DNA from: CAVOEB01 sp965249645
GTDB taxonomy: Bacteria > Pseudomonadota > Alphaproteobacteria > UBA828 > JAPUJA01
NCBI GenBank assembly: GCA_965249645.1
Contig: CBDFML010000011.1
Span: forward strand, 248,001-312,000
Length of the DNA: 64,000 bases
Direction of reading: 5' to 3'
The notes below the pieces were generated by a model. The model was not told the DNA's origin, did not search any database, and saw nothing but the letters and a program-made list of their open reading frames with translations. The position numbers and the translations under genes were made by a program. The first letter of the stretch is position 1. Every line of letters starts with the position of its first letter. Below are positions 50,674 through 59,035 of this stretch, in pieces.

Positions 50674-51891
50674 TTGAGCGACAGCCTCAACACCTACCGC
50701 GCCGGCCCCGACGACACGGGGCATTTCGGCATCTATGGCGGACGCTTCGTGGCCGAAACCCTGATGCCGCTGATCCTCGAGCTGGAGACCGCCTACAAGG
50801 CGGCGCAGGCCGATCCCGCCTTCCAGGTCGAACTCGACGATTACCTCGCCCATTATGTCGGCCGGCCCAGCCCGCTCTATTTCGCGAGCCGGCTGACCGA
50901 GCATTTCGGCGGCGCCAAGATCTATTTCAAGCGCGACGAGCTCAACCATACGGGCGCCCACAAGATCAACAACTGCATGGGCCAGATCCTGCTGGCGCGG
51001 CGCATGGGCAAGACGCGCATTATCGCCGAGACCGGAGCAGGCCAGCACGGCGTTGCGACGGCCACGGTCTGCGCGCTGTTCGGGCTGCCTTGCACCGTCT
51101 ATATGGGCGAGGTCGACATCGAACGCCAGATGCCCAACGTCTTCCGCATGAAGCTGCTGGGCGCCGAGGTCGAGCCGGTCAGCTCCGGCTCGCGCACGCT
51201 GAAAGACGCCATGAACGAGGCCCTGCGCGACTGGGTGACCAATGTCGAGAACACCTTCTACATCATCGGCACGGTTGCCGGCCCGCACCCCTATCCCCAG
51301 CTCGTGCGCGACTTCCAGTCGGTGATCGGGCGCGAGGCGCGCGAACAGATGATGGCCGCCGAGGGCCGGCTGCCCGATTCGCTGTGCGCCTGCATCGGCG
51401 GTGGCTCCAACGCGATGGGCCTGTTTCACGCGTTCCTCGACGAGGAGAGCGTGCGCATCGTCGCCGTCGAGGCGGCCGGGCTCGGCCTCGATTCGGGCAA
51501 GCACGCGGCCTCGCTCACCGGCGGCAGCCCGGGCGTGCTGCACGGCAACCGGACCTATCTGCTCCAGGACGACGACGGCCAGATCATCGAAACCCACTCG
51601 ATCTCGGCGGGACTCGACTATCCGGGCATCGGTCCCGAGCATGCCTGGCTGCGCGACCAGGGGCGGGTCGAGTTCGCCACCGCGACCGACCAGGAGGCGC
51701 TCGACGCCTTCCAGCTCTGCTCCCGGCTCGAAGGCATCATCCCGGCGCTCGAACCCAGCCACGCGCTGGCCCATGTCGCCAAGATCGCCCCCGACCTGCC
51801 GGCGGATCATATTTTGCTGATGAACATGTGCGGGCGCGGCGACAAGGACATCTTCACCGTCGCCGAGCATCTGGGCGTGAAGCTCCGATGA
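50674..51891 (+). CDS. trpB: Tryptophan synthase beta chain
   Basis: A 405-residue PLP enzyme joining indole and serine. HTGAHKINN carries the PLP Lys97, and GGGSNAMGLFHAF is the phosphate loop of PLP. The start is TTG at 50674, eight bases after GAGGAG, giving SDSLNTYRAGPDDTGHFGIYGGRF. Its stop overlaps the trpA start (ATGA at 51888-51891), so the two chains are made together. Confidence 0.96.
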   Translation: MSDSLNTYRAGPDDTGHFGIYGGRFVAETLMPLILELETAYKAAQADPAFQVELDDYLAHYVGRPSPLYFASRLTEHFGGAKIYFKRDELNHTGAHKINNCMGQILLARRMGKTRIIAETGAGQHGVATATVCALFGLPCTVYMGEVDIERQMPNVFRMKLLGAEVEPVSSGSRTLKDAMNEALRDWVTNVENTFYIIGTVAGPHPYPQLVRDFQSVIGREAREQMMAAEGRLPDSLCACIGGGSNAMGLFHAFLDEESVRIVAVEAAGLGLDSGKHAASLTGGSPGVLHGNRTYLLQDDDGQIIETHSISAGLDYPGIGPEHAWLRDQGRVEFATATDQEALDAFQLCSRLEGIIPALEPSHALAHVAKIAPDLPADHILLMNMCGRGDKDIFTVAEHLGVKLR

Positions 51892-52727
51892 GCGGCTCGC
51901 CGGAGCGCATCGAAAATCGCTTTGCGGCGCTTGTCACTGAGGGCCGCGCCGCGTTGGTCACGTTCGTCATGGGCGGTGATCCCGACATGGAGACCGGTGC
52001 CGCGATCCTCGAGGGCTTGTCTGCCGCCGGCGCCGACGTCATCGAGCTCGGCATGCCGTTCACCGATCCGATGGCCGACGGCCCCGCGATCCAGGTGGCC
52101 GGTCAGCGGGCGCTTGCCTCGGGTGCGACGCTGAAAAAGCTGCTCGCCCAGGTCGCCGCCTTCCGCCAGATCGACGCCGAGACGCCGGTGATCCTGATGG
52201 GGTATTACAACCCGATCCACCACATGGGCGTCGATGCCTTTATCGCTGCGGCGCTCGACGCCGGGGTCGACGGCCTGATCATCGTCGACCTGCCGCCCGA
52301 AGAGGACGGCGAGCTCTGCCTGCCGGCGCTGGCCGCGGGCCTGCGCTTCATCCGGCTTGCTACGCCCACCACCGACGACGCCCGCCTGCCCGCGGTGCTC
52401 GCGTACACCAGCGGCTTCGTCTACTACGTCTCGATCACCGGCATCACCGGGGCGGCGCGCGGGAAGACCGGCGCGGTCGGCGAGGCGGTCGCGCGCATCA
52501 AGCGCCACAGTGCTCTTCCCGTCGTGGTCGGCTTCGGCATCAAGACGCCCGAGCAGGCGGCCGAAATCGCCAAGATCGCCGACGGCGCGGTGGTCGGCTC
52601 GGCTCTGGTTTCGGCCGTCGCCGAGGGCTTGGACGAGCAGGGAAACGCCGCACCCGGTTGCGCCGCGCGGGTGCTCGATCTGGTCGCGGCGCTGGCCCAG
52701 GGCGTGCGCGGCGCGCGGAAGGGGTAA
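51888..52727 (+). CDS. trpA: Tryptophan synthase alpha chain
   Basis: A 279-residue TIM barrel cleaving indole-3-glycerol phosphate. The catalytic Glu and Asp are in DVIELGMPFTDPMADGP (about residues 46-62), and VVVGFGIKTPEQ and GSALV are the phosphate loops. It feeds indole to TrpB by channelling. It starts within the trpB stop and precedes accD by 5 bp. Confidence 0.95.
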   Translation: MSGSPERIENRFAALVTEGRAALVTFVMGGDPDMETGAAILEGLSAAGADVIELGMPFTDPMADGPAIQVAGQRALASGATLKKLLAQVAAFRQIDAETPVILMGYYNPIHHMGVDAFIAAALDAGVDGLIIVDLPPEEDGELCLPALAAGLRFIRLATPTTDDARLPAVLAYTSGFVYYVSITGITGAARGKTGAVGEAVARIKRHSALPVVVGFGIKTPEQAAEIAKIADGAVVGSALVSAVAEGLDEQGNAAPGCAARVLDLVAALAQGVRGARKG

Positions 52728-52732
52728 GCCCG

Positions 52733-53632
52733 GTGAACTGGCTCGAACGTTTCGTGCGGCCCAAGATCAGGGCCTTCGTGCGCAAATCGGACATCCCCGA
52801 GAATCTGTGGGACAAATGCCCGGCCTGCGAGCAGATGCTGTTTCACCGCGATCTCGAGGCGAGCCGCTTCGTTTGCTCCGCATGCAACCATCATCTCCAT
52901 TTTCCGCCGCTCAAGCGGCTGGCCGAGCTTTACGACGAGGCGGCGTTCGACCGCCTGGAGCTTCCCGACGTGGCGGCCGATCCGCTGCGCTTCCGCGACC
53001 TCACGCGCTATAGCGAGCGGCTTGCCAAGGCGCGCCAGAAAACCGACGAGCCCGATGCCCTCGTCGTCGCCTCGGGCCGGATCGGTGGCCGGAACGTGGT
53101 CCTGGCGGTGCTCAGCTTCGAGTTCATGGGCGGCTCCATGGGCCAGGCGGTGGGCGAGGGTTTTCTGACCGCCGCGCGCCGCGCCGTGGCCGACGAGGCG
53201 GCGCTGATTGCCGTCGTCTCGTCGGGCGGCGCGCGGATGCAGGAGGGGGTGCTCTCGCTGATGCAAATGGCGCGGACCACCATTGCCGTCGAGGAGGTCA
53301 AGGAGGCGGGCCAGCCCTACATCGTGGTGCTGGCGAACCCGACCACCGGCGGCGTGACCGCCTCGTTTGCCATGCTCGGCGACGTGGCGATCGCCGAGCC
53401 TAACGCGGTAATCGGTTTTGCGGGCGCCCGGGTGATCCAGGAGACCATCCGCGAGACCCTGCCCGAGGGCTTCCAGCGGGCGGAATACCTGCTCGAGCAC
53501 GGCATGGTCGACATGGTCGTTCACCGCCACGAGCTGCGCGATGTCCTGGTCCGTCTGCTGGGCCTCCTGGCGGGTGCGCCGGGACCGGCGTCGCAGCCGG
53601 CCGTGGGCGCGGGCGCCGATGGCGCCCCTTAA
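52733..53632 (+). CDS. accD: Acetyl-CoA carboxylase carboxyltransferase subunit beta
   Basis: A 299-residue subunit of the enzyme making malonyl-CoA for fatty acid synthesis. An N-terminal zinc ribbon uses Cys29, Cys32, Cys48 and Cys51 (CPAC...CSAC). The crotonase-like core has FEFMGGSMGQAVGEG, SSGGARMQEG and GGVTASFAMLGD. The start is GTG at 52733 (VNWLERFVRPK), which is common for this gene. It overlaps folC by 14 bp and follows trpA closely. Confidence 0.95.
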   Translation: MNWLERFVRPKIRAFVRKSDIPENLWDKCPACEQMLFHRDLEASRFVCSACNHHLHFPPLKRLAELYDEAAFDRLELPDVAADPLRFRDLTRYSERLAKARQKTDEPDALVVASGRIGGRNVVLAVLSFEFMGGSMGQAVGEGFLTAARRAVADEAALIAVVSSGGARMQEGVLSLMQMARTTIAVEEVKEAGQPYIVVLANPTTGGVTASFAMLGDVAIAEPNAVIGFAGARVIQETIRETLPEGFQRAEYLLEHGMVDMVVHRHELRDVLVRLLGLLAGAPGPASQPAVGAGADGAP

Positions 53633-54938
53633 GCAAGTCGACCGCATTCTTGCCCGCCTGAGCGCGCTGCATCCCAAGGCGATCGACCTCGGCCTCGACC
53701 GGGTCGAGGCGCTGCTCGAGCGCCTTGGCGCGCCGCAGCGTGCCCTCCCGCCGGTGGTCCATGTTGCGGGCACCAACGGCAAGGGCTCCACGATCGCCTT
53801 CCTGCGCGCCATACTCGAGGCGTCGGGCTACCGGGTCCATGTCTATACCTCGCCCCATCTGGTGCGGTTCGCCGAGCGCATCCGCGTTGCTGGGCGGATC
53901 ATCCCCGAGGCCGAGCTGGAAGCGCTTTTGGTCGAATGCGAGCGCGCGAACGGCGAAACCCCCATCACCTTTTTCGAGATCACCACGGCGGCGGCGTTTC
54001 TGGCCTTTGCCCGGGAACCGGCCGATATCCTGCTGCTTGAAACCGGCCTGGGGGGCCGGCTCGACGCGACAAACGTGATCGAGCGCCCCGCGCTGACTGC
54101 GATCACCCCGGTCTCGATCGACCATATCCAGTATCTGGGCAAGGAGCTGGCGGGCATCGCCGCGGAGAAGGCGGGAATTCTCAAGCCCGGCGTGCCTTGC
54201 GTCGTCGGCCGCCAGAGCGCGGAAGCGGTGGTGCCTATCCTTGCCCGAGCCGAGGCGCTCGGAATCCCGGTGGCTCTGTTCGGTCGCGAGTGGGAGGCCG
54301 GGAGGAACGCGGCCGGCAGGCTTGTCGTGCGTGACGGCGCCGTAGAGGCCGCTTACCCGGCGCCGGGCCTGTTCGGTCCCCACCAGTTCGAGAACGCGGG
54401 GCTGGCGGTTGCCTGTGCCCGACGGCTTGCCGGCTTCGAGCTGGGCGAGCCTGGGTTCGGTGCCGGCTTGCGCGATGCCGATTGGCCCGGCCGGCTGCAG
54501 CATTTGACCCGGGGAACCCTGGTCGCGCGCCTGCCCGCGGGCTGGGAGTTGTGGCTCGACGGCGGCCACAACGCCGGTGCGGGGGCTGCGTTGAGCCGGG
54601 CGGTTACCGCCTGGAGCGATGCGCCGCTTCATCTCGTGATCGGCATGCTGGACAGCAAGGAGCCCGAATCCTTCGCTGCACCGCTGGCCCCGCACGCGGC
54701 CACCATCGCCTGTGTCCCCGTGCCCGACGAACCCGCCGGGCTCGCGCCCGAGGCGTTGTGCGCCCGGCTTGCCGGGCTGGGGCCTTCGCCGGAGCCCGCT
54801 GCCGGCGTTGCCAAGGCCCTCGACCGGTTGGCCCAACGCGCATCTCGGGAAAGCCGGGCGCGGGTTCTGGTCTGTGGCTCCCTGTACTTGCTGGGCTCGG
54901 TTCTGGCCGAAAACGAAGCCCTGTCCGCAACCGCCTGA
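53619..54938 (+). CDS. folC: Folylpolyglutamate/dihydrofolate synthase
   Basis: A 439-residue Mur-ligase family enzyme that makes dihydrofolate and adds glutamate to folates. The ATP loop VAGTNGKGST is at 49-58, followed by the omega-loop region VYTSPHLVRFAERI. ETGLGGRLDATNVI and DGGHNAGAGAAL are further Mur-ligase motifs. ATG at 53619 lies inside the accD end. It is the last gene of the plus-strand run; no terminator of its own is seen before the trxA terminator at 55058. Confidence 0.95.
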   Translation: MAPLKQVDRILARLSALHPKAIDLGLDRVEALLERLGAPQRALPPVVHVAGTNGKGSTIAFLRAILEASGYRVHVYTSPHLVRFAERIRVAGRIIPEAELEALLVECERANGETPITFFEITTAAAFLAFAREPADILLLETGLGGRLDATNVIERPALTAITPVSIDHIQYLGKELAGIAAEKAGILKPGVPCVVGRQSAEAVVPILARAEALGIPVALFGREWEAGRNAAGRLVVRDGAVEAAYPAPGLFGPHQFENAGLAVACARRLAGFELGEPGFGAGLRDADWPGRLQHLTRGTLVARLPAGWELWLDGGHNAGAGAALSRAVTAWSDAPLHLVIGMLDSKEPESFAAPLAPHAATIACVPVPDEPAGLAPEALCARLAGLGPSPEPAAGVAKALDRLAQRASRESRARVLVCGSLYLLGSVLAENEALSATA

Positions 54939-55057
54939 TTCCGAAAGATTCGGCGCTTGCGCCTTGTTTGGATACTGTCTTGACGGTGTCCGCGAACGCC
55001 ATGGAATCGAAGCGTGATTCGGTCGTCTTCCCGCGTGGGCTCGGGGGTTCGGGCAGC

Positions 55058-55080
55058 AAAAACCCCGCTCGAGGGCGGGG
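55058..55080 (-). terminator. Rho-independent terminator of trxA
   Basis: CCCCGC with GCGGGG surrounds a 6-nt loop; five A on the plus strand give a U-tract on the minus strand. It lies 30 bp after the trxA stop. Confidence 0.85.
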
Positions 55081-55109
55081 ATGTTCGATTCCGCTTTGTT
55101 TCGAACCGG

Positions 55110-55430
<321 letters not shown>

Positions 55431-55579
55431 GAAGTCGGTCCTCTCGCTCTCTCGTTGCCAGTTTGGCGCGATGGGTTGTAAATGCTTGACCGGCCGCCGG
55501 CGGGCGCGCCGAGGGTCGGGATCGCCCCTCGAGGCCATCGAACGGGTACTGTCGAATTTAGGGACGGGGCGTGCCCCCG

Positions 55580-58500
55580 TCAAGGCGCGAAGCCGTCGAG
55601 CAGCACATCGGGCAGCGCCATGAGGCGCGGCCCGTCGGTCCACAGCAAGGCGCAGCGCACCGGCCGGTCGGGAAAGATACGCGCGAGCGCCGCGCGATAG
55701 GCCGCCATTTGCGCGAGATAGGCGGCTGCCACGTCGTCGACCCGCTCGGGCGGCGGCCGGTTCGTCTTGTAATCGACCACGAGCACGGCCTCGTCGGTCA
55801 CCACGAGCCGGTCGATCTGCCCTGCGATGACCCGCTCGTTCACCAGCGCGGCGAGCGGCGCTTCCGCCCGGCTGCCCGGCGCGAAGAGAGCGGCGAATTC
55901 GGGCGCTTCGATGACGCGACGGGTCTCGGCCGCAATTTCGGCGGCCGCCGCGGACGCGAGGCCATGGCCGGACTGCGCCAGCGCGCGCGCGCAGGCCTCC
56001 TCGCGGGCCTCGAGGGCCAGTTCGGGCAAAATTTCGAGCAGGCGGTGGGCCAGCCGGCCACGGCGGAAGACATCGTCGTCTACGCTCAGGGGCGAGCGCC
56101 GCGCCGGCTCGTCTGCACTCGCGCGCGACGGCGTCAGCGGCCGCGCGGGCTCCGGTTCGGGCTTGGGCGGGCGTTGGGCGAATTCGGGCAGGAGCGGGGG
56201 CCTCTCGCTGCCCACGACGGCCCGACCGTCGCCTGCGGGTGCCGCCTCCTGGGGACTGGTGAGGCGCAGGCCCTCCCCGCTCCAGCCCTGCGCCGCCCGC
56301 TCGCCGAGCTCAAAGCTCACGCGCTCCGCAACCGGTTCCAGCGCGCGCCGGACGAGATCGTACCAGCACCCCTCGCGTAATCCCCGGCGGCTTTCGTAGC
56401 CGGCCACGTAAAGGCGGTCCTCGGCGCGGGTCAGTGCGACGTAGAGCAAGCGCCGGTACTCCTCGTCGCGCCCCTGCTTCGCCCGCTCGCGCGCCGCCCG
56501 GCTTGCCAGATCGTCGCGCGTCGCCCCGCCCGGCCAGAGCAGGCGGGTTTCGCCCTCGATCTCGTCCCACAGGAGCGGCGAAAGGCGGTCGGGTTTACGC
56601 ACGGTGTCGGGCAGGATGATGATCGGCGCTTGCAGTCCCTTGGCGCCGTGCACGGTCATCAGGCGAACCTCGTCGCGCCCCTGCTCGAGATCGCGTTTGA
56701 TCTCGCCGCCGCCCGCCTCGACCCAGGCAAGAAAGCCCTGGAGCGAGGGCGCGTGCTGGCGCTGATAGGCCAGTGCCAGGTCGAGAAACTCGTCGATCGG
56801 ATCTTCCGCTTCGTGGCCGAGCCGGCCGATCAGGGCGCGCCGCCCGCCGCCCGCGCCCAGCAGCTCGGCATAAAGCTCGAAGGGCGGGCAATAATCGGCC
56901 CGGGCGAGCAGGCCCGCCAGTCGCTCGTGGGCCTCGGCGAAGCGTTGCGTCTCTCTTCGTTTCGCGCCCAGTGCGCGCCAGAGCGATTGGCCCCCGCGGT
57001 TTGCCGCGAGGTCGAACAGCTCATTCTCGGAAAGTCCGGCGAGCGGGCTCTTGAGCAGGGCGGCCAGGGTCAGGTCGTCGTCAGGCAACAGCAGAAAGCG
57101 GCCCAGCGCGATCAGGTCCATGACCGCGATTTGCTCGGTCAGCACCAGCCGGTCGATACCGGCGACGGCGACGCCCGTCTTCTTGAGCGCGCGGGCGAGC
57201 TCGTCGAGAAAGCCCGTGCGCCGTTGCACCAGGACCATGATGTCGCCGGGTCGAATCGCGCGCTCGCGGGATTCGAGCCGCTCGCCGGTCTCGATCCAGG
57301 CGTGAATTTGCCCGGCGATGGCGGCGGCGAGACGGGCGGAAGGCGTTGGCGGGGCGGGCCGCGCGAGCGGCGGCTGCCACGGCGCCGGATCCTCCGCGCC
57401 CTGCGGTGCGACCGTGGGCCACAGCTCGACCACGCCGGCCTGGCCGGCACGGTGGGCCTCGTGGCGGATCGGCGCGCCCGAGAGCGAAACCCCTGCGGCC
57501 GCCTCGGGCAGGGCGAACACTGCGTCCACCGCGCGCAGGACCGCCGGGGTCGAGCGGAACGACAAGTCGAGCGGCACCTGCTGCCAGGGCCCGCCCGCTG
57601 CCTCGACGCGCGCGGCGAAATGCTCCCGCATGCGGTCGAGCGCGTGGGGTTCGGCGCCCTGGAAGCTGAAAATCGATTGTTTCTCGTCGCCGACCACGAA
57701 CAGGCTGCGCAGGCCGTCGCGCGCACCGGCGCCGGCGAAGAACTCTTCGCACAGCCGGGCCACGATGTCCCACTGCCCGGGTGCCGTGTCCTGGGCCTCG
57801 TCGAGCAGAATGTGATCGAGCCCGCCGTCGAGCTTGAAGAGCACCCAGGCGGCATCCGCCTGGTCGTCCAGCAGCTCGCGCACCAGCTCGATCTGATCGT
57901 CGAAATCGAGCACGGCGCTGCGCCGCTTCGCCTCGTCGTAGGCGCTCACCAGCCGCCGCCCAATCAGAAGCAGCGCAGCGGTGCTGCGCGCGACGCTCAG
58001 GCTCGCGCATACCAGCGCCACGGCGAGCATGCGCTCTTGCTCTGCTTCCAGCGTCTCGAGAACCGTTGGATCGGTCGCCAGGGCTTTTTTGGTGATGAGC
58101 TGCTTGCGCGCGGCCGGCGGGGCGGCCTGGGTGACGAACTGCGCGCAATACTCGTCGAAGCCCGCCGCGCGGATTTGCGCATCCACGTCCAGCCAGCGCG
58201 CGATTGCCCGACCGCGCGCCTGGTCGTTTTCCGAGCCCTCGGCCAGCGCCGTGCACGCCCGGCGCAGCGCCGCGTCGTCTGCACCGCCGGACGCGCAGGC
58301 CGCGGCGATAGCGCCATCGACCGTCTCGACCGGATCGAGCCCCAGCCAGCGCGACGGCGCGGCCATCAATTCACCGTCGTCGATCCCCGTCTCCTCGTGC
58401 TCGCGGCCCTCGATCACCCGGTCGACGATGCGGCGCAGCTTGCTCCGATCGCGTGCCAGCTCCGACAGCAGGTCGAGGAAATCGAGGTCGTTGACGTGCG

Positions 58501-59035
58501 AGCTCACCTCGCGGAAGGCGTTCGCCAGCACCGCATCGCCGCCCGCCTCGCGGGCCCGGCGCAGCACCGAGTCGCGTGCCCGGCGCAACAGTTCGGCGGC
58601 GTCGCGCTCGTCGGCGACGGAAAAGTGCGGCGCGATGCCTGCCTCGAGCGGAAAACGCCGCAGCAACGACTGGCAAAAGCCGTGGATGGTTTCGATCTTC
58701 ATGCCGCCCGGTGCGTCAAGCACGCGGCCCAACAGGGCGCGCGCCCGGGGGATCAGCTCGGGTTCGAACGGGCCCCCGACCAGTGTGCCCAATGCCTCGA
58801 CCAGTGCCGCGTCGTCAAGGCCCGACCAGTGGGCCAGCCGCCGGCCCAGGCGGATGCGCATTTCGGCCGCCGCCGCCCGAGTAAACGTCAGGCAAAGCAG
58901 TTTTTCCGGCGCTGTGCCGCCAAGCAGCAGGCGCAGGACCCGGTCGGTCAGCACCGTGGTCTTGCCGGTGCCCGCGGAAGCTGCGACCCAGGCCGAGACG
59001 CGCGGATCGGCGGCGCTGCGCTGGGCGGCGGTCAT
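55580..59035 (-). CDS. addA: Double-strand break repair helicase-nuclease AddA
   Basis: A 1151-residue UvrD-type helicase with a C-terminal nuclease, the alphaproteobacterial counterpart of RecB. Walker A is ASAGTGKTT (19-27), further helicase motifs include LDEAQDTAPGQW, VGDEKQSIFSFQGAEP and TVHGAKGLQAP, and the nuclease motif VVDYKTNRPP lies near residue 1090. It processes broken DNA ends for RecA loading. ATG at 59035 overlaps the addB stop (ATGA). Confidence 0.95.
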   Translation of the reverse strand: MTAAQRSAADPRVSAWVAASAGTGKTTVLTDRVLRLLLGGTAPEKLLCLTFTRAAAAEMRIRLGRRLAHWSGLDDAALVEALGTLVGGPFEPELIPRARALLGRVLDAPGGMKIETIHGFCQSLLRRFPLEAGIAPHFSVADERDAAELLRRARDSVLRRAREAGGDAVLANAFREVSSHVNDLDFLDLLSELARDRSKLRRIVDRVIEGREHEETGIDDGELMAAPSRWLGLDPVETVDGAIAAACASGGADDAALRRACTALAEGSENDQARGRAIARWLDVDAQIRAAGFDEYCAQFVTQAAPPAARKQLITKKALATDPTVLETLEAEQERMLAVALVCASLSVARSTAALLLIGRRLVSAYDEAKRRSAVLDFDDQIELVRELLDDQADAAWVLFKLDGGLDHILLDEAQDTAPGQWDIVARLCEEFFAGAGARDGLRSLFVVGDEKQSIFSFQGAEPHALDRMREHFAARVEAAGGPWQQVPLDLSFRSTPAVLRAVDAVFALPEAAAGVSLSGAPIRHEAHRAGQAGVVELWPTVAPQGAEDPAPWQPPLARPAPPTPSARLAAAIAGQIHAWIETGERLESRERAIRPGDIMVLVQRRTGFLDELARALKKTGVAVAGIDRLVLTEQIAVMDLIALGRFLLLPDDDLTLAALLKSPLAGLSENELFDLAANRGGQSLWRALGAKRRETQRFAEAHERLAGLLARADYCPPFELYAELLGAGGGRRALIGRLGHEAEDPIDEFLDLALAYQRQHAPSLQGFLAWVEAGGGEIKRDLEQGRDEVRLMTVHGAKGLQAPIIILPDTVRKPDRLSPLLWDEIEGETRLLWPGGATRDDLASRAARERAKQGRDEEYRRLLYVALTRAEDRLYVAGYESRRGLREGCWYDLVRRALEPVAERVSFELGERAAQGWSGEGLRLTSPQEAAPAGDGRAVVGSERPPLLPEFAQRPPKPEPEPARPLTPSRASADEPARRSPLSVDDDVFRRGRLAHRLLEILPELALEAREEACARALAQSGHGLASAAAAEIAAETRRVIEAPEFAALFAPGSRAEAPLAALVNERVIAGQIDRLVVTDEAVLVVDYKTNRPPPERVDDVAAAYLAQMAAYRAALARIFPDRPVRCALLWTDGPRLMALPDVLLDGFAP